Assembly (NCBI GenBank): GCA_905147135.1 | Contig: LR990050.1 | Span: 18,412,001 to 18,476,000 of the forward strand | Direction of reading: 5' to 3' | Length of the DNA stretch: 64,000 nucleotides | Source: Blastobasis lacticolella | Lineage: Eukaryota; Arthropoda; Insecta; Lepidoptera; Blastobasidae | Shown here: piece by piece, positions 34,555-44,712 of the stretch | Numbering within the stretch: the first letter of the stretch is position 1 | How the letters are laid out: each line of letters opens with the position of its first letter | Made by a program: the position numbers and the translations under genes | The notes under the pieces: generated by a model | The model's database searches: none | Seen by the model: only the letters and a program-made list of their open reading frames with translations | Told to the model about the DNA's origin: nothing

Positions 34555-34885
34555 AGAAGTCCGCACTCGAGGCCAGCGAGCCATGAAGCGCAGTATCTTG
34601 AGAGTCAAATTGTCGGACCGTATAAGAAACAGTGTACTGCGCTCCAAAACTCAAATCGCCGATGGGGGTTTCAAAACTCAAAAGCTACCAACCTGAAGTG
34701 GAACTGGGCAAAAATATCTGACTGGACCCCACAAAACGTAACATGAAAGCGCGGGAGGCCTAGACGGAGATGGCGGGACGAGTTGGACGCCTTTTCTAAG
34801 GATTGGCCGAGGAAAGCATCCGACCGGGAGGCGTTTGCCCTGCAGTGGGACAGAAATGGCTAAAAATAATAATAATAATAAAATG
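34555..34885 (+). mobile_element. RTE-type LINE C-terminus with (TAA)n tail
   Basis: The reading RRPRRRWRDELDAFSKDWPR, then REAFALQWDRNG and a stop, is typical of RTE ORF ends. AATAATAATAATAAA follows. Upstream frames are degraded. Confidence 0.75.
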
Positions 34886-35089
34886 TTTTGGTAATTTATT
34901 CCGAGCGTTCATAACGCTATTTTACAGATAGTGGAACCTGGGGTTGGAGGTGCTTAACGATCATAGCAGTGATAAAGAGATCCTCTTGTGTAGAAATGGA
35001 TATTGTGTACGAAGTTTCATAATACGATGTAGTTAAGTTGGACAGAATAATGGTAGTGTAAGACAATGCACAGACGTTGTATTAGTTGG

Positions 35090-35530
35090 TATGTTGGTAC
35101 CCTATCCTGGACACCTGATGCTGACATCCGAACCATACTCTGTGCGGGAGTTGGGAGAGGAATCAGTAATTAGAACCAGATAGTGTATGTGTGTTTATGT
35201 TTATCCTGGACACCTGATGCTGTCATCCGGACCATACTCTGTGCGCGAGTTGGGAGAGGAGTCAGTTGTCAGAACCAGATGGTAGATATATGTTTGTGTA
35301 TCCTGGTCTGATATCCAGATCCTGCCCTGTTGCGGGGTTTGGTTTGAAGGATTCAACAGTTAGAACTAGCTGATGTTTATGTACCCTTGTTCTTTGCCTC
35401 TGATATCCGGATCCTGCCCTGTTGTGGGGTTTGGTTTGAAGGATTCAATGGCTAGAACTAGTTGTTTATGTGAGCCATACCGAGTATGTGCGGGTTGGTT
35501 TAAAAGAACCAAAGATCAGGCGCAGACAAT
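35090..35530. repeat. degenerate tandem repeat, four units of roughly 100 bp
   Basis: Units share a TCCTGG or TCTGATATCC start, ATCC(A/G)GACC or ATCCTGCCCTG, a G-rich GGGTTTGGT or GGGAGTTGGGAG block, and (T)AGAAC(C/T)AG. The first two units are alike, as are the next two. Confidence 0.85.
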
Positions 35531-35926
35531 GACTTAGGTACGTTTAAGGTTGACCTAGAGTTGCTAGTTACATGGTCACAATGTTCACGACGTCGAAGTA
35601 GATAAACATGGATGTACATTGTACCTACAGATAAATTTGGTTGATGGGTGCACATCAACACTATGGGGCTGTTTCATTGGACGCACATGATCGGTCCGTG
35701 AACGTTACTTAGACGTTGTTGTTGGGTAACTACAAATTAGGTTTAGTTTGCAGTTCAATACGTCGGGCTCGAGTCAATGGTGGAATGTTGTACTCTTGAG
35801 TTCGTTTTGAGAAATAAGTGGCAATCATAGTAACAAATCTTGATTGTCAGGATGATCGAGCGGATCACTATAGAAGCTGTTAGAACAACTTAACGCCCGA
35901 GGACGGACGTATTATCAGAATGGCCG

Positions 35927-36171
35927 TGACGGCGCATCGAGTTATTGGTCGTGATAAGATATCTATCGGAAAGATATTCTTTAGCTGGTCCTTGTTTTGC
36001 TTAGTGGTCTGTGGTTAGTAAACAATGGCAGCGCGCGCTCGCTCTATTGTGCGCTGTGATGTTCTTGTTTTGATTAACACCAGAAACCAAGCATTCACGA
36101 GGAATTGCATATAAGTCACGCCTTTAAACTAACGTTGTTGTGAGTTTGTGTCGTGGTGGACCGAGGGCCCT
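35927..36171 (+). repeat. LTR-like direct repeat, right copy
   Basis: Near-identical to 33070-33331 over its whole length. Confidence 0.8.
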
Positions 36172-36299
36172 CATGCGCCGCGCTGGAAAAGTCGGGCCTG
36201 ATGTTAAAATGATGATGATAGATCCAGTTATAATGATGTCGGCTATCTAGACTCTAGGGCGCCGATATATCTATCAGTTGTGGTGTGTGGTGACGCCAC

Positions 36300-36500
36300 T
36301 TCAAAGAATAGCACCCCCCATCTCTTCCCGTGGGTGTCGTAAGAGGCGACTAAGGACTAATAGGCGCAAGGTGGACCGACGACCTGGTAAAGAGCGCAGG
36401 TACCAGCTGGATCCGTAAGGCACATGACTGGCCTTTGTGGAGATCTCTGGGGGAGGCCTATGCCCAGCAATGGGCGTCTTTCGGCTGATATGATGATGTT
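36300..36500 (+). mobile_element. RTE-type LINE 3' end
   Basis: RWTDDLVKSAGTSWIRKAHD, then WPLWRSLGEAYAQQWASFG and a stop, is the C-terminus seen in Heliconius-type RTE elements. A TGATATGATGATG tail follows. A related copy is at 42385-42655. Confidence 0.85.
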
Positions 36501-38329
36501 GAGTTATCTATCACCCATAACACAATATTTGCTTAGTTTGGGGCTAAATGGCACTGTGTGTATTTCATAATACAGTATACGTAGCGTGATTGATACGCCA
36601 ACTCGTGATTTTGTTACGAGTGTTTTTTGTGTACGAAATAAGACAAGTTAATCTGGATAGATTTTAGAGTATGTTTAGTTCAATTTCTAAAGTTTGTGTT
36701 TCAAATAATACACAAAATTAACAGGTACAAATGTTTATTACAAAATCAGTCAGTTTTAGTATTTTACATATTTTTGTAGTGAAACACAAAACGTTCGTCG
36801 CGACTACCATATATAACTTTTATTAGCAGTTAGTAACATAAAGAGAGGCAGTTTTATTCATTCAACAATAATTTTGCTTACTTACAGCTTAATCATAACT
36901 ATGTGGAAAACGAAAATACCAAAAAACCTAAAAATAATACTAATAAACTGCCAAGAACTAATTCAATGTAGTAGTCAATGTAATAATTAGAAAAAAAGTG
37001 ATAACAAAATGTACATTTCTGCTTTGCTTCTAAAATATAGAACACTGCAGTTGTTAGTATCTTACAGATTTCTATGCCTATACTAGATAGCTACCACTGT
37101 AGAGTACATTTCAATGGAAAATAACAGATGAGAGAGTATCAAAATCTAGGTAAACTGACTTATTTAATGTATTATCCATAGAAATCTAAACAAAAATCTA
37201 TATATATTTAAATAAGTCAATTTATTTAGATTTATCCAACGTGCTCTACATTTGTATTTTAACGTTTTCGTAACGTACTGTATAATAACACAGAAATGAA
37301 CACATCAAGTTAATTATGTGATTAGATTTCCTTATATCAATCGTTGCATGGCTGCATGAGTTAAAATCGAATGCCGTGCGAATAACTCGATGGGCTGCCG
37401 TGTGCACGTGTACAGAAGGCTTCACATCAACCTACCCACCACCAGTATAAAGTGAGCTAGATTAATTATGGACGAAGCGAGTACAACCCGGAGACAAGTC
37501 TATACTGGGCAGATTGAGGTTCTGTCTACTGTACGTGGGTAATTCTGGTAGATGAAATTATTATTTTCAAAGCGAAGTCATACACAACTCAGAATTTATT
37601 TTATCTATAAGTACCTACTTATTCCATACATTTTTAATTATAAACTAAATAAATGCGATAATGGCAACTAGTTTTCCATCACAACATCTCTTGTTCACTA
37701 GATTTATTGCTGATGTAACAAGTGTAAGCTTAGGACTCAATTGTACTTATAAACTACGAATTACAGACAACTGTATCAACAGAAGCATAGCTTATTTATT
37801 TTAAAAAACATGTAGAATGTAACTTTCACACACCGAAAGTAAGTCCTGTTTGGAAATTTATCATGCATGTATATTTTATCTTCAATTACCACATTTTAAT
37901 GGACAGTTCGTGTCATCGGACTGCACTATGATTTTAAAACGGTTTGCGATCTGTGTTACAAGTGAAATATTCTCAAAGTTTAGCGATATCGTACTATCTA
38001 AAAAATTTTTATATACTAGATAACTAGAGGGCCCTAAATCTGCTAATATACAAATGACTCCATTGAAACTCAATTGGATCTCAACAGGAAGTTTCGACAC
38101 GTTTTTGGTATTCTGCTACTAATTTAGTACCAATGGTTTTCCAGTGACATTGCGTTGAACTGCCATTGGACTATTTGCTAGTTTTTTAATTTTATTGTGG
38201 ACTAAAGCGGCAGTTGCTTGGTAGATTTTAGATGGTAACACCAATAACGATTCAAATGAGAGTCAAATTCGATTCAATTTCGACACTAAAGATGCCAGTT
38301 TCTACAGAATACCCATACTATATTTTTCT
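36501..38329. other. non-coding, no gene recognised
   Basis: AT-rich. A 72-codon open frame on the minus strand (37882-38100) has no motif I recognise and no matching splice partner. Confidence 0.4.
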
Positions 38330-38489
38330 CAATCCTAATAGTCGCAATATATATTTATAAATACATCAATAACACCCAGATCCGTACCAGAAATTAAAAT
38401 TAATCATTTAAATTTTCGCTAGGCCGGGAATCGAACCCGGGACCTCTGCGTGGCAGATATTAACGAACTGAACCACTCAGGTCGTCCAT
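38330..38489 (-). repeat. tRNA-derived SINE, copy 2
   Basis: The minus strand reads GACGACCTGAGTGGTTCAGT with an A box, and CGGGTTCGATTCCCGG as a perfect B-box stem. The body continues with GATCTGGGTGTTATTGATG. Same family as 32862-33055, with a better-preserved tRNA head. Confidence 0.85.
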
Positions 38490-39559
38490 TGACTCATAAT
38501 TTAATATCAAAGGCATGTGAACAAAATTAGCAGACTTGGGCCCCTGATGGGCCGCTCGCTCGCTCATAGAAAACACTCGGGTAGTCAGCATGCTTTGCAG
38601 CTCCTTTGAGAATTTAATTTGTTATCAGCGTAATCAGAAAGCACCTCTATTAAATATTATCACAAATGTCAATTAAAAAGGTAAATACTATCAAATTAAA
38701 ATCCAATAAAGCTGTGAATGAGGTGAATAGACGCCACATGTTTGAGTGAATCATAGTACAGCGTCACATACCTTATCTGACCCGGCGGGCAAAACTGGAA
38801 CTGAGTGTTGCTATTGTGAAATGTCATGTCGTTGTCAACAACAGCGACACTGCCCCTGGATCAGATAGGTTTGTGGCACTGTAAACTGTGTTTTCTAACT
38901 CGATAAACAAAAATGACACCAGTACAAAGCATTTAGTAGGTGTGGCAAAGGTTATTTCGCTTTTTTGCCACGCGGACATTGTCTAATGTCATGTTTGTCT
39001 ATTAAGAAAACTACCTATAACTGTCATACATCTACATACAAAAGTTAATATTGGGCTCGATTTTAATTTCCACAGAATTAAACAGTAATGAAGGAACTAA
39101 AACGGAAACCATCTCTGTCTATCCTCCATGAAAAGAACGAGACAACACTTTAATATGAGTTTTATAAACGTCAAAGCAACATTTTTGACATACAAATTAA
39201 AGAAACGAGTCCGCTACCTTTAAACTCTATCTATATACAGGTTTATTTTAAAAATAATATTGCCTTATACATACATAATACATGATATACTCGTATTTCA
39301 AACACAATATTTGTTCTTAAAATTATCGAGGCACGAACAGTGTAAAATAGCACCATGTTCATTTACGAAAAAATAAATCTCCCAAATACTTTTCTTCTCA
39401 AGCGAACGCTGCTTGATTTTTCGATTTTGATTTACTGTTTTGATCGCTTGATTGTCAAACTCTAATATACTTTTAAGGTTATAGTATATACACTTGCACT
39501 AACGAAGTTGGTACATAAAGATAAGGCAACGCCTTTCTTTTACTTTCTTTTACCCCTAA
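38490..39559. other. non-coding, no gene recognised
   Basis: No open frame of note. TATCTGACCCGGCGGGCAAAACTGGAACTGAGTG (38774-38807) recurs in altered form near 40455, so a further dispersed repeat is likely. Confidence 0.4.
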
Positions 39560-39700
39560 ATACAAATATAATTTTTTTTACGCTACCTAGCGACAAACGA
39601 GCAGACAGCCCACCTGTTGGTAAGTGGTAACTGTCACCCGTAACATCTACAATCCATACATTTAGGTTGCAGGTAACAAAAATGCAGAACCGCTTGCGTT
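39560..39700 (-). repeat. degenerate Jockey-like LINE 3' end
   Basis: GCCCACCTGTTGGTAAGTGG and the flanking GACAAACGAGCAGACA follow the module at 15926-16085 with many changes. Confidence 0.5.
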
Positions 39701-40606
39701 GTCATATGGCACATTTCTATAACTTTCTTGTTCGTTAGCCTTGGAGGTATAGTTAGTAATATACGGTTACGAGGACTTCGTAAGTAGTCAGTCAGCTTAG
39801 ATAATATTTACACGATATAATAAAAAGTATCATTTCCGAAAATGATCTGTCTACTTTGATCCGGCGTTTCTGTTCAATGACATAGAACTTTGTATTGGAA
39901 TCTTAATGTAAAGCTTGTATTTTTTTTTATATGAGGTCAGTCAAATCCGAAAAGCGTAAGTGTGCCGAGTGTGTTGTCACAAAGGGACCTTGCATCCCTC
40001 TCAAGGGCCCCGAGCACAAATTAAATATCCGTACGCCATTATATTAAGGGGCATTTTCTCTGCAGCTGCGTGTGCGTGAGCAATCAAAATTGTGTTAATC
40101 TCTTCTGGTCGTATCGAAATATCTGATTCTCCTATCTGTAACTAACTGGGCTGAGACACGACGCTCGGGCCTTTGATTCTTGCATAGAGCCTTTTTGTCG
40201 TAGAGAAGCTTCTTTCTCCCGTCTTTTTCCGAATAGTGTTGCCGAACAACTATCGATTGTCGAGCTTGAAATCCATATCGATATCTACAGTGTCTCTTCA
40301 CTGTTACATAAACATAGTATCGATATCGATCTCACATCTGCTATTTAATATCTTAAAAATATGGTGAGTCAGATACCTGAGGGTCTAAAAAGGCCACATT
40401 AACCATTCATATCATAATAGAAGTTTGTGACACTTTAAGCAAGCTGCACAAGCTTATCCGATCCGGTGGACAAAACTGGAACTAAGTGACGCCATTTTGA
40501 ATCGTCAAACCAATGTCAACAGCAGCGACGCTTCAGATAAGTTTGTGACAAATTAATATAATTCATATTATGCAATGCTAATGTGGCTTTTTAGACCCCT
40601 GTAGAC
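39701..40606. other. non-coding, no gene recognised
   Basis: No protein motif found. Near 40255-40340 there are several ATCGATA words. Confidence 0.4.
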
Positions 40607-40975
40607 TAATTGCGTAACTTTCTTGCCAACAACTGTCTGATTTCAAAGATTGAAATTGTTACTTTTGCGATTACGACTTCTAACTATGAAATCGATCGAA
40701 TCATTATTTGGTTGTTGAATTTTAGTCGTGGTAGATATAGATTTATTTTTTAATTTAAGAGCGATCGATTCTACTGTAAACGTAAGTTTGCCTGTTATTG
40801 GATTTACATTTAAGTGTTTACTATTTTTCATGTAATATTTAATGTACCAAAAAGTGTAAATCGGCAAATAAATAAATAAATAATAGCGATCGATTTCATA
40901 GTTTAAATTTATTGCAATGGAACTTTGTTATATTCGGCAATATAGAATAGTCGGCAACAGCGTTACGTAACGTGT
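40607..40975. repeat. family-2 MITE split by a LINE 3' UTR
   Basis: The left arm AGACTAATTGCGTAAC, then AAATTGTTACTTTTGCGATT, and the right arm ending GGCAACAGCGTTACGTAACG match 30799-31011. LINE 3' UTR sequence lies between them (40690-40885). Confidence 0.75.
40690..40885 (+). mobile_element. LINE 3' UTR fragment with (AAAT)n tail
   Basis: GTAAACGTAAGTTTGCCTGT, then TTTACATTTAAGTGTTTAC and AATAAATAAATAAATAA are shared with 62184-62332 and with the 3' part of the LINE at 62768-63695. No ORF remains. Confidence 0.8.
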
Positions 40976-40999
40976 CGTCCGTAGTTAGTACATTTCGGG

Positions 41000-41130
41000 T
41001 ATTCCGCTCCCGTATACAAACAGGCAAGTGGGCCACCTGATGGAAAGTGATCACCGCCGCCTATGGACATCAGCAATACCAGGGGGGTCACCAATGCGTT
41101 ACCCGCCTCTGAAGAGACCTCTAATTTATG
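41000..41130 (-). mobile_element. Jockey-like LINE 3' end
   Basis: GGCAAGTGGGCCACCTGATG and CACCAATGCGTTACCCGCCTC match the modules at 15926 and 19640. Confidence 0.7.
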
Positions 41131-41160
41131 CGCCTTTTACACATGCCTAAATTCAGTAAA

Positions 41161-41338
41161 TAAATTCAAAAACAAAAAGCGTGAGAACAAATCATAGAAT
41201 AAGGTCTATTTTTGTATCACTAATATTACGTCACGTGTCGCTCCGCTTTACAAAGATCCGTGATAGAAAAATTGTGTTTATTCTTTGAGCAATACATTCC
41301 ACTTTGATTTGGTCTCACGCTTTTTGTTTCTGAATTTA
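41161..41338. repeat. 178-bp foldback MITE at the 3' end of arrow
   Basis: Outer arms of 34 bases (41161-41194 and 41305-41338) are inverted copies with two mismatches: TAAATTCAAAAACAAAAAGC against TAAATTCAGAAACAAAAAGC. The interior includes the candidate arrow poly(A) signal. Confidence 0.75.
41277..41282 (-). promoter_or_regulatory. candidate poly(A) signal of arrow
   Basis: AATAAA on the minus strand, about 150 bases after the arrow stop codon. It lies inside the foldback element. Confidence 0.4.
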
Positions 41339-41429
41339 ATCAGCGCAATACATCTATATGGGGTATTTGGGGAGGGAGTCTGCGGGCCGCGAGAATTGGC
41401 CTCCTGTCTCCTGTCCGGGCTCCGCAGGG

Positions 41430-41679
41430 TCAGTAGGAGAGCGTGAGGCAGGCGGGCGAGGGCGGGGGCGCGCCGGGCTCCGGCTCGGACTCGCAGGCGT
41501 CGGTGGACGCGGGCGTGGGCGGCGGGGGGCGGTTCATGGCCCGGTAGTGGCGGTAGGCGCGGCGCCGGCCCCCCCCGCCCCCGCCCCCACCCCCGCCCCC
41601 GCCCCCGCTGGCCGTCGCCGGGCTGGGGGGCGGGTTGGCCGTCGGGTGGGGGTAGCGCTCGCATAGGCTGTCCGAGGCG
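41430..41679 (-). CDS. arr: arrow (LRP5/6) last exon: cytoplasmic tail with PPPSP motifs
   Basis: Arrow/LRP5/6 is the Wnt co-receptor whose cytoplasmic PPP(S/T)Px(S/T) motifs are phosphorylated and inhibit GSK3 when Wnt binds. The acceptor CTCGCCAG precedes the exon. Its first base completes the codon left open by the transmembrane exon. The 82 codons carry NPPPSPATAS, a Gly run, RAYRHYRAMNRPPPPTPAST (compare RPYRHYRHF plus TPCSTD in vertebrate LRP6) and PPPSPACL near the stop. Only three motifs of this type are visible, whereas vertebrate LRP6 has five, so the tail is short. The Gly run is encoded by a G-rich stretch that could be unstable or misassembled. Confidence 0.75.
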
Positions 41680-41775
41680 CTGGCGAGACGTACGTAAATA
41701 TGAGTTATTTTTGCCATTTTTGTGTACAAAAGAGATATAATCATAGACTGTGAGGGGCGCCGTAGGTTCGTCATC

Positions 41776-41886
41776 ACAGCCCGCATAACAGTCCACTGCA
41801 GGACTTAGGGCCTCTCCCACGAAAAGGGGGAGGAAGGTAATCGCCATAATCGCCACGCTTGGCAGGCGGATTGGAGATCGCGCCGT
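41776..41886 (+). repeat. dispersed SINE-like repeat (copy 2 of 3), in an arrow intron
   Basis: ACAGTCCACTGCAGGACTTAG and the following CTCTCCCACGAAAAGG match 17587-17695. Lies between the last two arrow exons. Confidence 0.65.
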
Positions 41887-42139
41887 TGTAAATATAGCAA
41901 TGGAAAACGCTGCTGCCCATTTTCCAGCCTACGGAAACGTCGTTTAGGGTATGTGAGTAGTAAAAAAAACACTTTGTAGCGATCGTAGACGTTTAGAGGA
42001 CCCACAAAACGTTGGTCTATCGTTAACAAGATTGTACAAAAAAAAACTTTTTTTGTAATTTATGTGCATATGCGTGTGTGTGGGATCGTACGAGCGAGAA
42101 ACGTGTCTGTGTGTGAGAGCCAGAGTGGCAGATACTCAC

Positions 42140-42360
42140 AGCGTCCTCGCGTCCTCGTCGCACATCGGCCGCATGTAATCCCGCCTGGCGTGGGGGTCCA
42201 AGGGCTTGAGGGGCGCGCAGAGGGGCAGCGCGCGCGGCGGCCGCCGGGGCCCCCGCCACCGCCGGCACGCGGCCCAGCACACGGCCAGGGCCAACACGGC
42301 GCAGCCTATGGAGAGACTGATGGCGGCCCAGTGAGAACGGCCCGCCGATGGGGAGGACAC
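42140..42360 (-). CDS. arr: arrow (LRP5/6) exon: transmembrane segment and juxtamembrane region
   Basis: Splice acceptor TTCTCACCAG and donor GTGAGT bound 221 bases. In phase 0 they read VSSPSAGRS, a single hydrophobic span (WAAISLSIGCAVLALAVCW) and a basic stop-transfer ACRRWRGPRR. A Pro/Leu-rich stretch ends DEDARTL, with two bases carried to the next exon. This is the expected position for the membrane span: directly after the LDLa modules and before the PPPSP tail. No family signature occurs in this exon alone; the assignment rests on phase and neighbours. Confidence 0.75.
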
Positions 42361-42384
42361 CTGGTGAGAAAACAACGTTCAGGT

Positions 42385-42655
42385 TCCTTGAGCGCACATC
42401 AGGATTGCCAGGCTAAAGTGGCAGTGGGCAGGGCACATAGCTCGATAACAGATGGCCGATGGGGCAGTAAAGTTCTCAGTGGCGACCACGTACCGCAAGA
42501 CGCAGCGTGGGGAGGCCTCCCACAAGGTGGACCGACGATCGGTAAGGATCGCAGGTACAAGCTGGATGCGGAAGGCACAGGACCGGCCTTTGTGGAGATC
42601 TCGGGGGTGGCCTATGCCCAGCAGTGGGCGTCTTTCGGCTAATATGATGATGAGG
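42385..42655 (+). mobile_element. RTE-type LINE 3' end
   Basis: RLKWQWAGHIAR-like residues, then a frame change, then KVDRRSVRIAGTSWMRKAQD, RPLWRS and a final QQWASFG. Ends TAATATGATGATGA. Related to the copy at 36300-36500. Confidence 0.8.
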
Positions 42656-42664
42656 GATTAGAAA

Positions 42665-42722
42665 GTGTTGCGAAACGAAAAGTAATTTTTAAAAATTTTA
42701 TAGGCTGGCGTGAAAAAAGTGT
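42665..42722. repeat. left half of a family-1 MITE interrupted by the second BEL element
   Basis: CGAAAAGTAATTTTT, AAAATTTTATAG and GCGTGAAAAAA match the complement of 63725-63765. The MITE resumes after the BEL element near 51392. Confidence 0.65.
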
Positions 42723-42956
42723 TGTTCGGTGCGTTGCATCGAACACGTGACTTAGCTAATTTGCCCTGCGCGGCACATTACCTAAGTAGTGCATTTTTCG
42801 GAACCGCCGCGGCCGGGTGCATTCATCAACATTTAACATTCATTTAAATTAACAATTATTAACAAGTATTGTGAGAGTCTTAATAAACATTTTATATTAT
42901 TTTAACATCATCTTTTACATTCAACATACTGCAATCCCCGCATAAGCACCCTTACA
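42723..42956 (+). repeat. 5' LTR of the second BEL element
   Basis: Direct copy of 51121-51354. Contains TTAATAAAC near its 3' third as a candidate poly(A) signal. Confidence 0.95.
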
Positions 42957-42958
42957 TT

Positions 42959-42971
42959 TGGTCCTTCGAGC
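42959..42971 (+). promoter_or_regulatory. tRNA-Tyr-type primer binding site
   Basis: TGGTCCTTCGAGC, two bases after the LTR, complements the 3' end of insect tRNA-Tyr (from memory) over 13 bases, then diverges. Confidence 0.65.
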
Positions 42972-43155
42972 TATTGGACCTCGCGCGTTGATTAACTAAA
43001 AAGTATTGACGAGTGAGGTGTATGAACTGGTGAACTTTGGTGAAGTGTGAGGACTGCAGTGACGAACAAAAGGAGATCATCGACAACATCCTGAGGAGGA
43101 GTATACATTCTTTCAACATTCAAGTAAGATCTAAGCTTTTTACTTATTTCTTAAA

Positions 43156-44712
43156 ATGGCAAACATTGTGGCACGGCAGTTTGAACTAGCAACAATTATT
43201 GAACAACAACATCGCAATTTTTGTAAAGATGGAGCAGACAGAAAAGATAATGTAGGTTATTATAAAACCCGTACAGAAATACTGCTGAAGCTTTGGAATG
43301 AGTTTCAATTCAATCATGATCAACTGATTATGGAGCAGAGTAAAACAGACCCTTACTTTACTGAAAAATGTTTCGAGACAACAAAACAAGTTTATGAGGT
43401 TTATAAAAAGAAGCTTAACGATGGGTACTCAAAATGCTTAGCTGGACAAAAGGTAGGAGCAGTATCCCTACGGCCTTTAGAGGAGACAGAGCCATCTGGG
43501 AATCAGTCAGATAAACAAGGAGTACGGAGGGAGCCTTCTCCCGCATCAACAACACGGAACGAGAGCATTCCTCGGCAGAGTACAGGTACGAATAGTAGAT
43601 TAGATGAATTATTACGGCAGCAAAAAGCTAATTTTAAAGCATTTACAAGAACGGTAGCGAACATTCAGGTAGATGACTTAACAGAAAAGTGGGAATTGGA
43701 GGACGCATTGAAAACGCTGGAGAAACGGTTCGCCGCCATAGATTCACTACATTGGACGATCGATAGTGACTTGGGTGTCAATGACTACGTGTATAAAACA
43801 GAGTTTAACAATCATGAACAGTTATATAATAAGTTGAAAAAGGAGATAAACAAAAAGATATGGTCTGTATTTTATAGGGAGAAATCAACCCCTCAATTAG
43901 ACATCCCTATATTTACAGGCAACTATAATAACTGGGTATCCTTTAAAGATCTTTTTAGTAAGGCAATTCACCATAATCCCTCGCTATCGAGTGCTCAGAA
44001 GATGCAATTTTTAAAAGGAAAGGTAAGAGGTGAGGCTGAAAGATTAATCCAACATCTACAGATAAGTGCAGATAACTACCACGTGTGCTGGGACATCCTG
44101 AACAACAGATACAACAATAAAAACCTTATTTTTAACTCCCACATGAATAATCTATTTAGCTTACCAAACATCCAAAGTCAGTCTTTGAATCAAATGAAAC
44201 GTATACAGGACGTAACAATCGAATGCCTACATGCGGTTAAGAACTTAGGTATTAATATAGACACATGGGATCCAATTATTATTTACATTTTGTCGCAGAA
44301 ATTGGACTCCAAAACATATGGTCAGTACATCGAATCTCTTCATAACTCAAGATACCTGCCAGTTTTACAGCATTTTCTACACTATCTGGAAAGCAAATTT
44401 ACAACTTTAGAAACATCTCGCCGTAAACAAGATGGCGCTACATATAAGTACAACAATCAACAATCATCATCGGGCTATAAAAAACCTAACTATAACACTT
44501 TGAATAAAAATAAGTACAGCTATAATCAACAACAGAATAATGGTCAGACACAAATAGCGAAATCGTTTCATGCATCGAACATTAAGTGCCCGCTTTGCAA
44601 AAATGATCACGGCATTTATAATTGTAAACTCTTTTTGCAAATGCAACTGGACAAAAAAAATGTTTACGATAACCCGACTTGGCCTGTGCAAAAATTGTCT
44701 ATTTTCACATAA
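43156..44712 (+). CDS. BEL gag polyprotein
   Basis: An open frame of 518 codons with ATG at 43156. Gag forms the particle that packages element RNA. An N-terminal helical region leads to a conserved central domain: PQLDIPIFTGNYNNWVSFKD near residue 250 and NNRYNNKNLIFNSHMNNLF further on. The zinc knuckle CPLCKNDHGIYNC lies near residue 478. The frame then ends 23 codons after an A8 run, while sequence encoding the second knuckle continues in the +1 frame. The family normally has one continuous gag-pol ORF, so this is a mutation or a programmed shift. Confidence 0.85.
   Translation: MANIVARQFELATIIEQQHRNFCKDGADRKDNVGYYKTRTEILLKLWNEFQFNHDQLIMEQSKTDPYFTEKCFETTKQVYEVYKKKLNDGYSKCLAGQKVGAVSLRPLEETEPSGNQSDKQGVRREPSPASTTRNESIPRQSTGTNSRLDELLRQQKANFKAFTRTVANIQVDDLTEKWELEDALKTLEKRFAAIDSLHWTIDSDLGVNDYVYKTEFNNHEQLYNKLKKEINKKIWSVFYREKSTPQLDIPIFTGNYNNWVSFKDLFSKAIHHNPSLSSAQKMQFLKGKVRGEAERLIQHLQISADNYHVCWDILNNRYNNKNLIFNSHMNNLFSLPNIQSQSLNQMKRIQDVTIECLHAVKNLGINIDTWDPIIIYILSQKLDSKTYGQYIESLHNSRYLPVLQHFLHYLESKFTTLETSRRKQDGATYKYNNQQSSSGYKKPNYNTLNKNKYSYNQQQNNGQTQIAKSFHASNIKCPLCKNDHGIYNCKLFLQMQLDKKNVYDNPTWPVQKLSIFT

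Larger units (their letters stand above)
33070..36171 (+). mobile_element. LTR-like pair with non-coding interior (LARD/TRIM-like)
   Basis: Direct repeats at 33070-33331 and 35927-36171 bound 2.6 kb without gag or pol. The interior holds an RTE 3' end and a tandem-repeat block. No matching 5-bp duplication or convincing primer site was found. Orientation is arbitrary. It could instead be two independent copies of another repeat. Confidence 0.5.

Noticed and set aside
37882..38100. 72-codon minus-strand ORF that could be a terminal exon
   Set aside because: An AG precedes it and an AATAAA lies downstream, but there is no recognisable domain and no partner exon was found.
42064..42642. 192-codon plus-strand ORF
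   Set aside because: Mostly the antisense of the arrow transmembrane exon joined to an RTE 3' end in a wrong frame.
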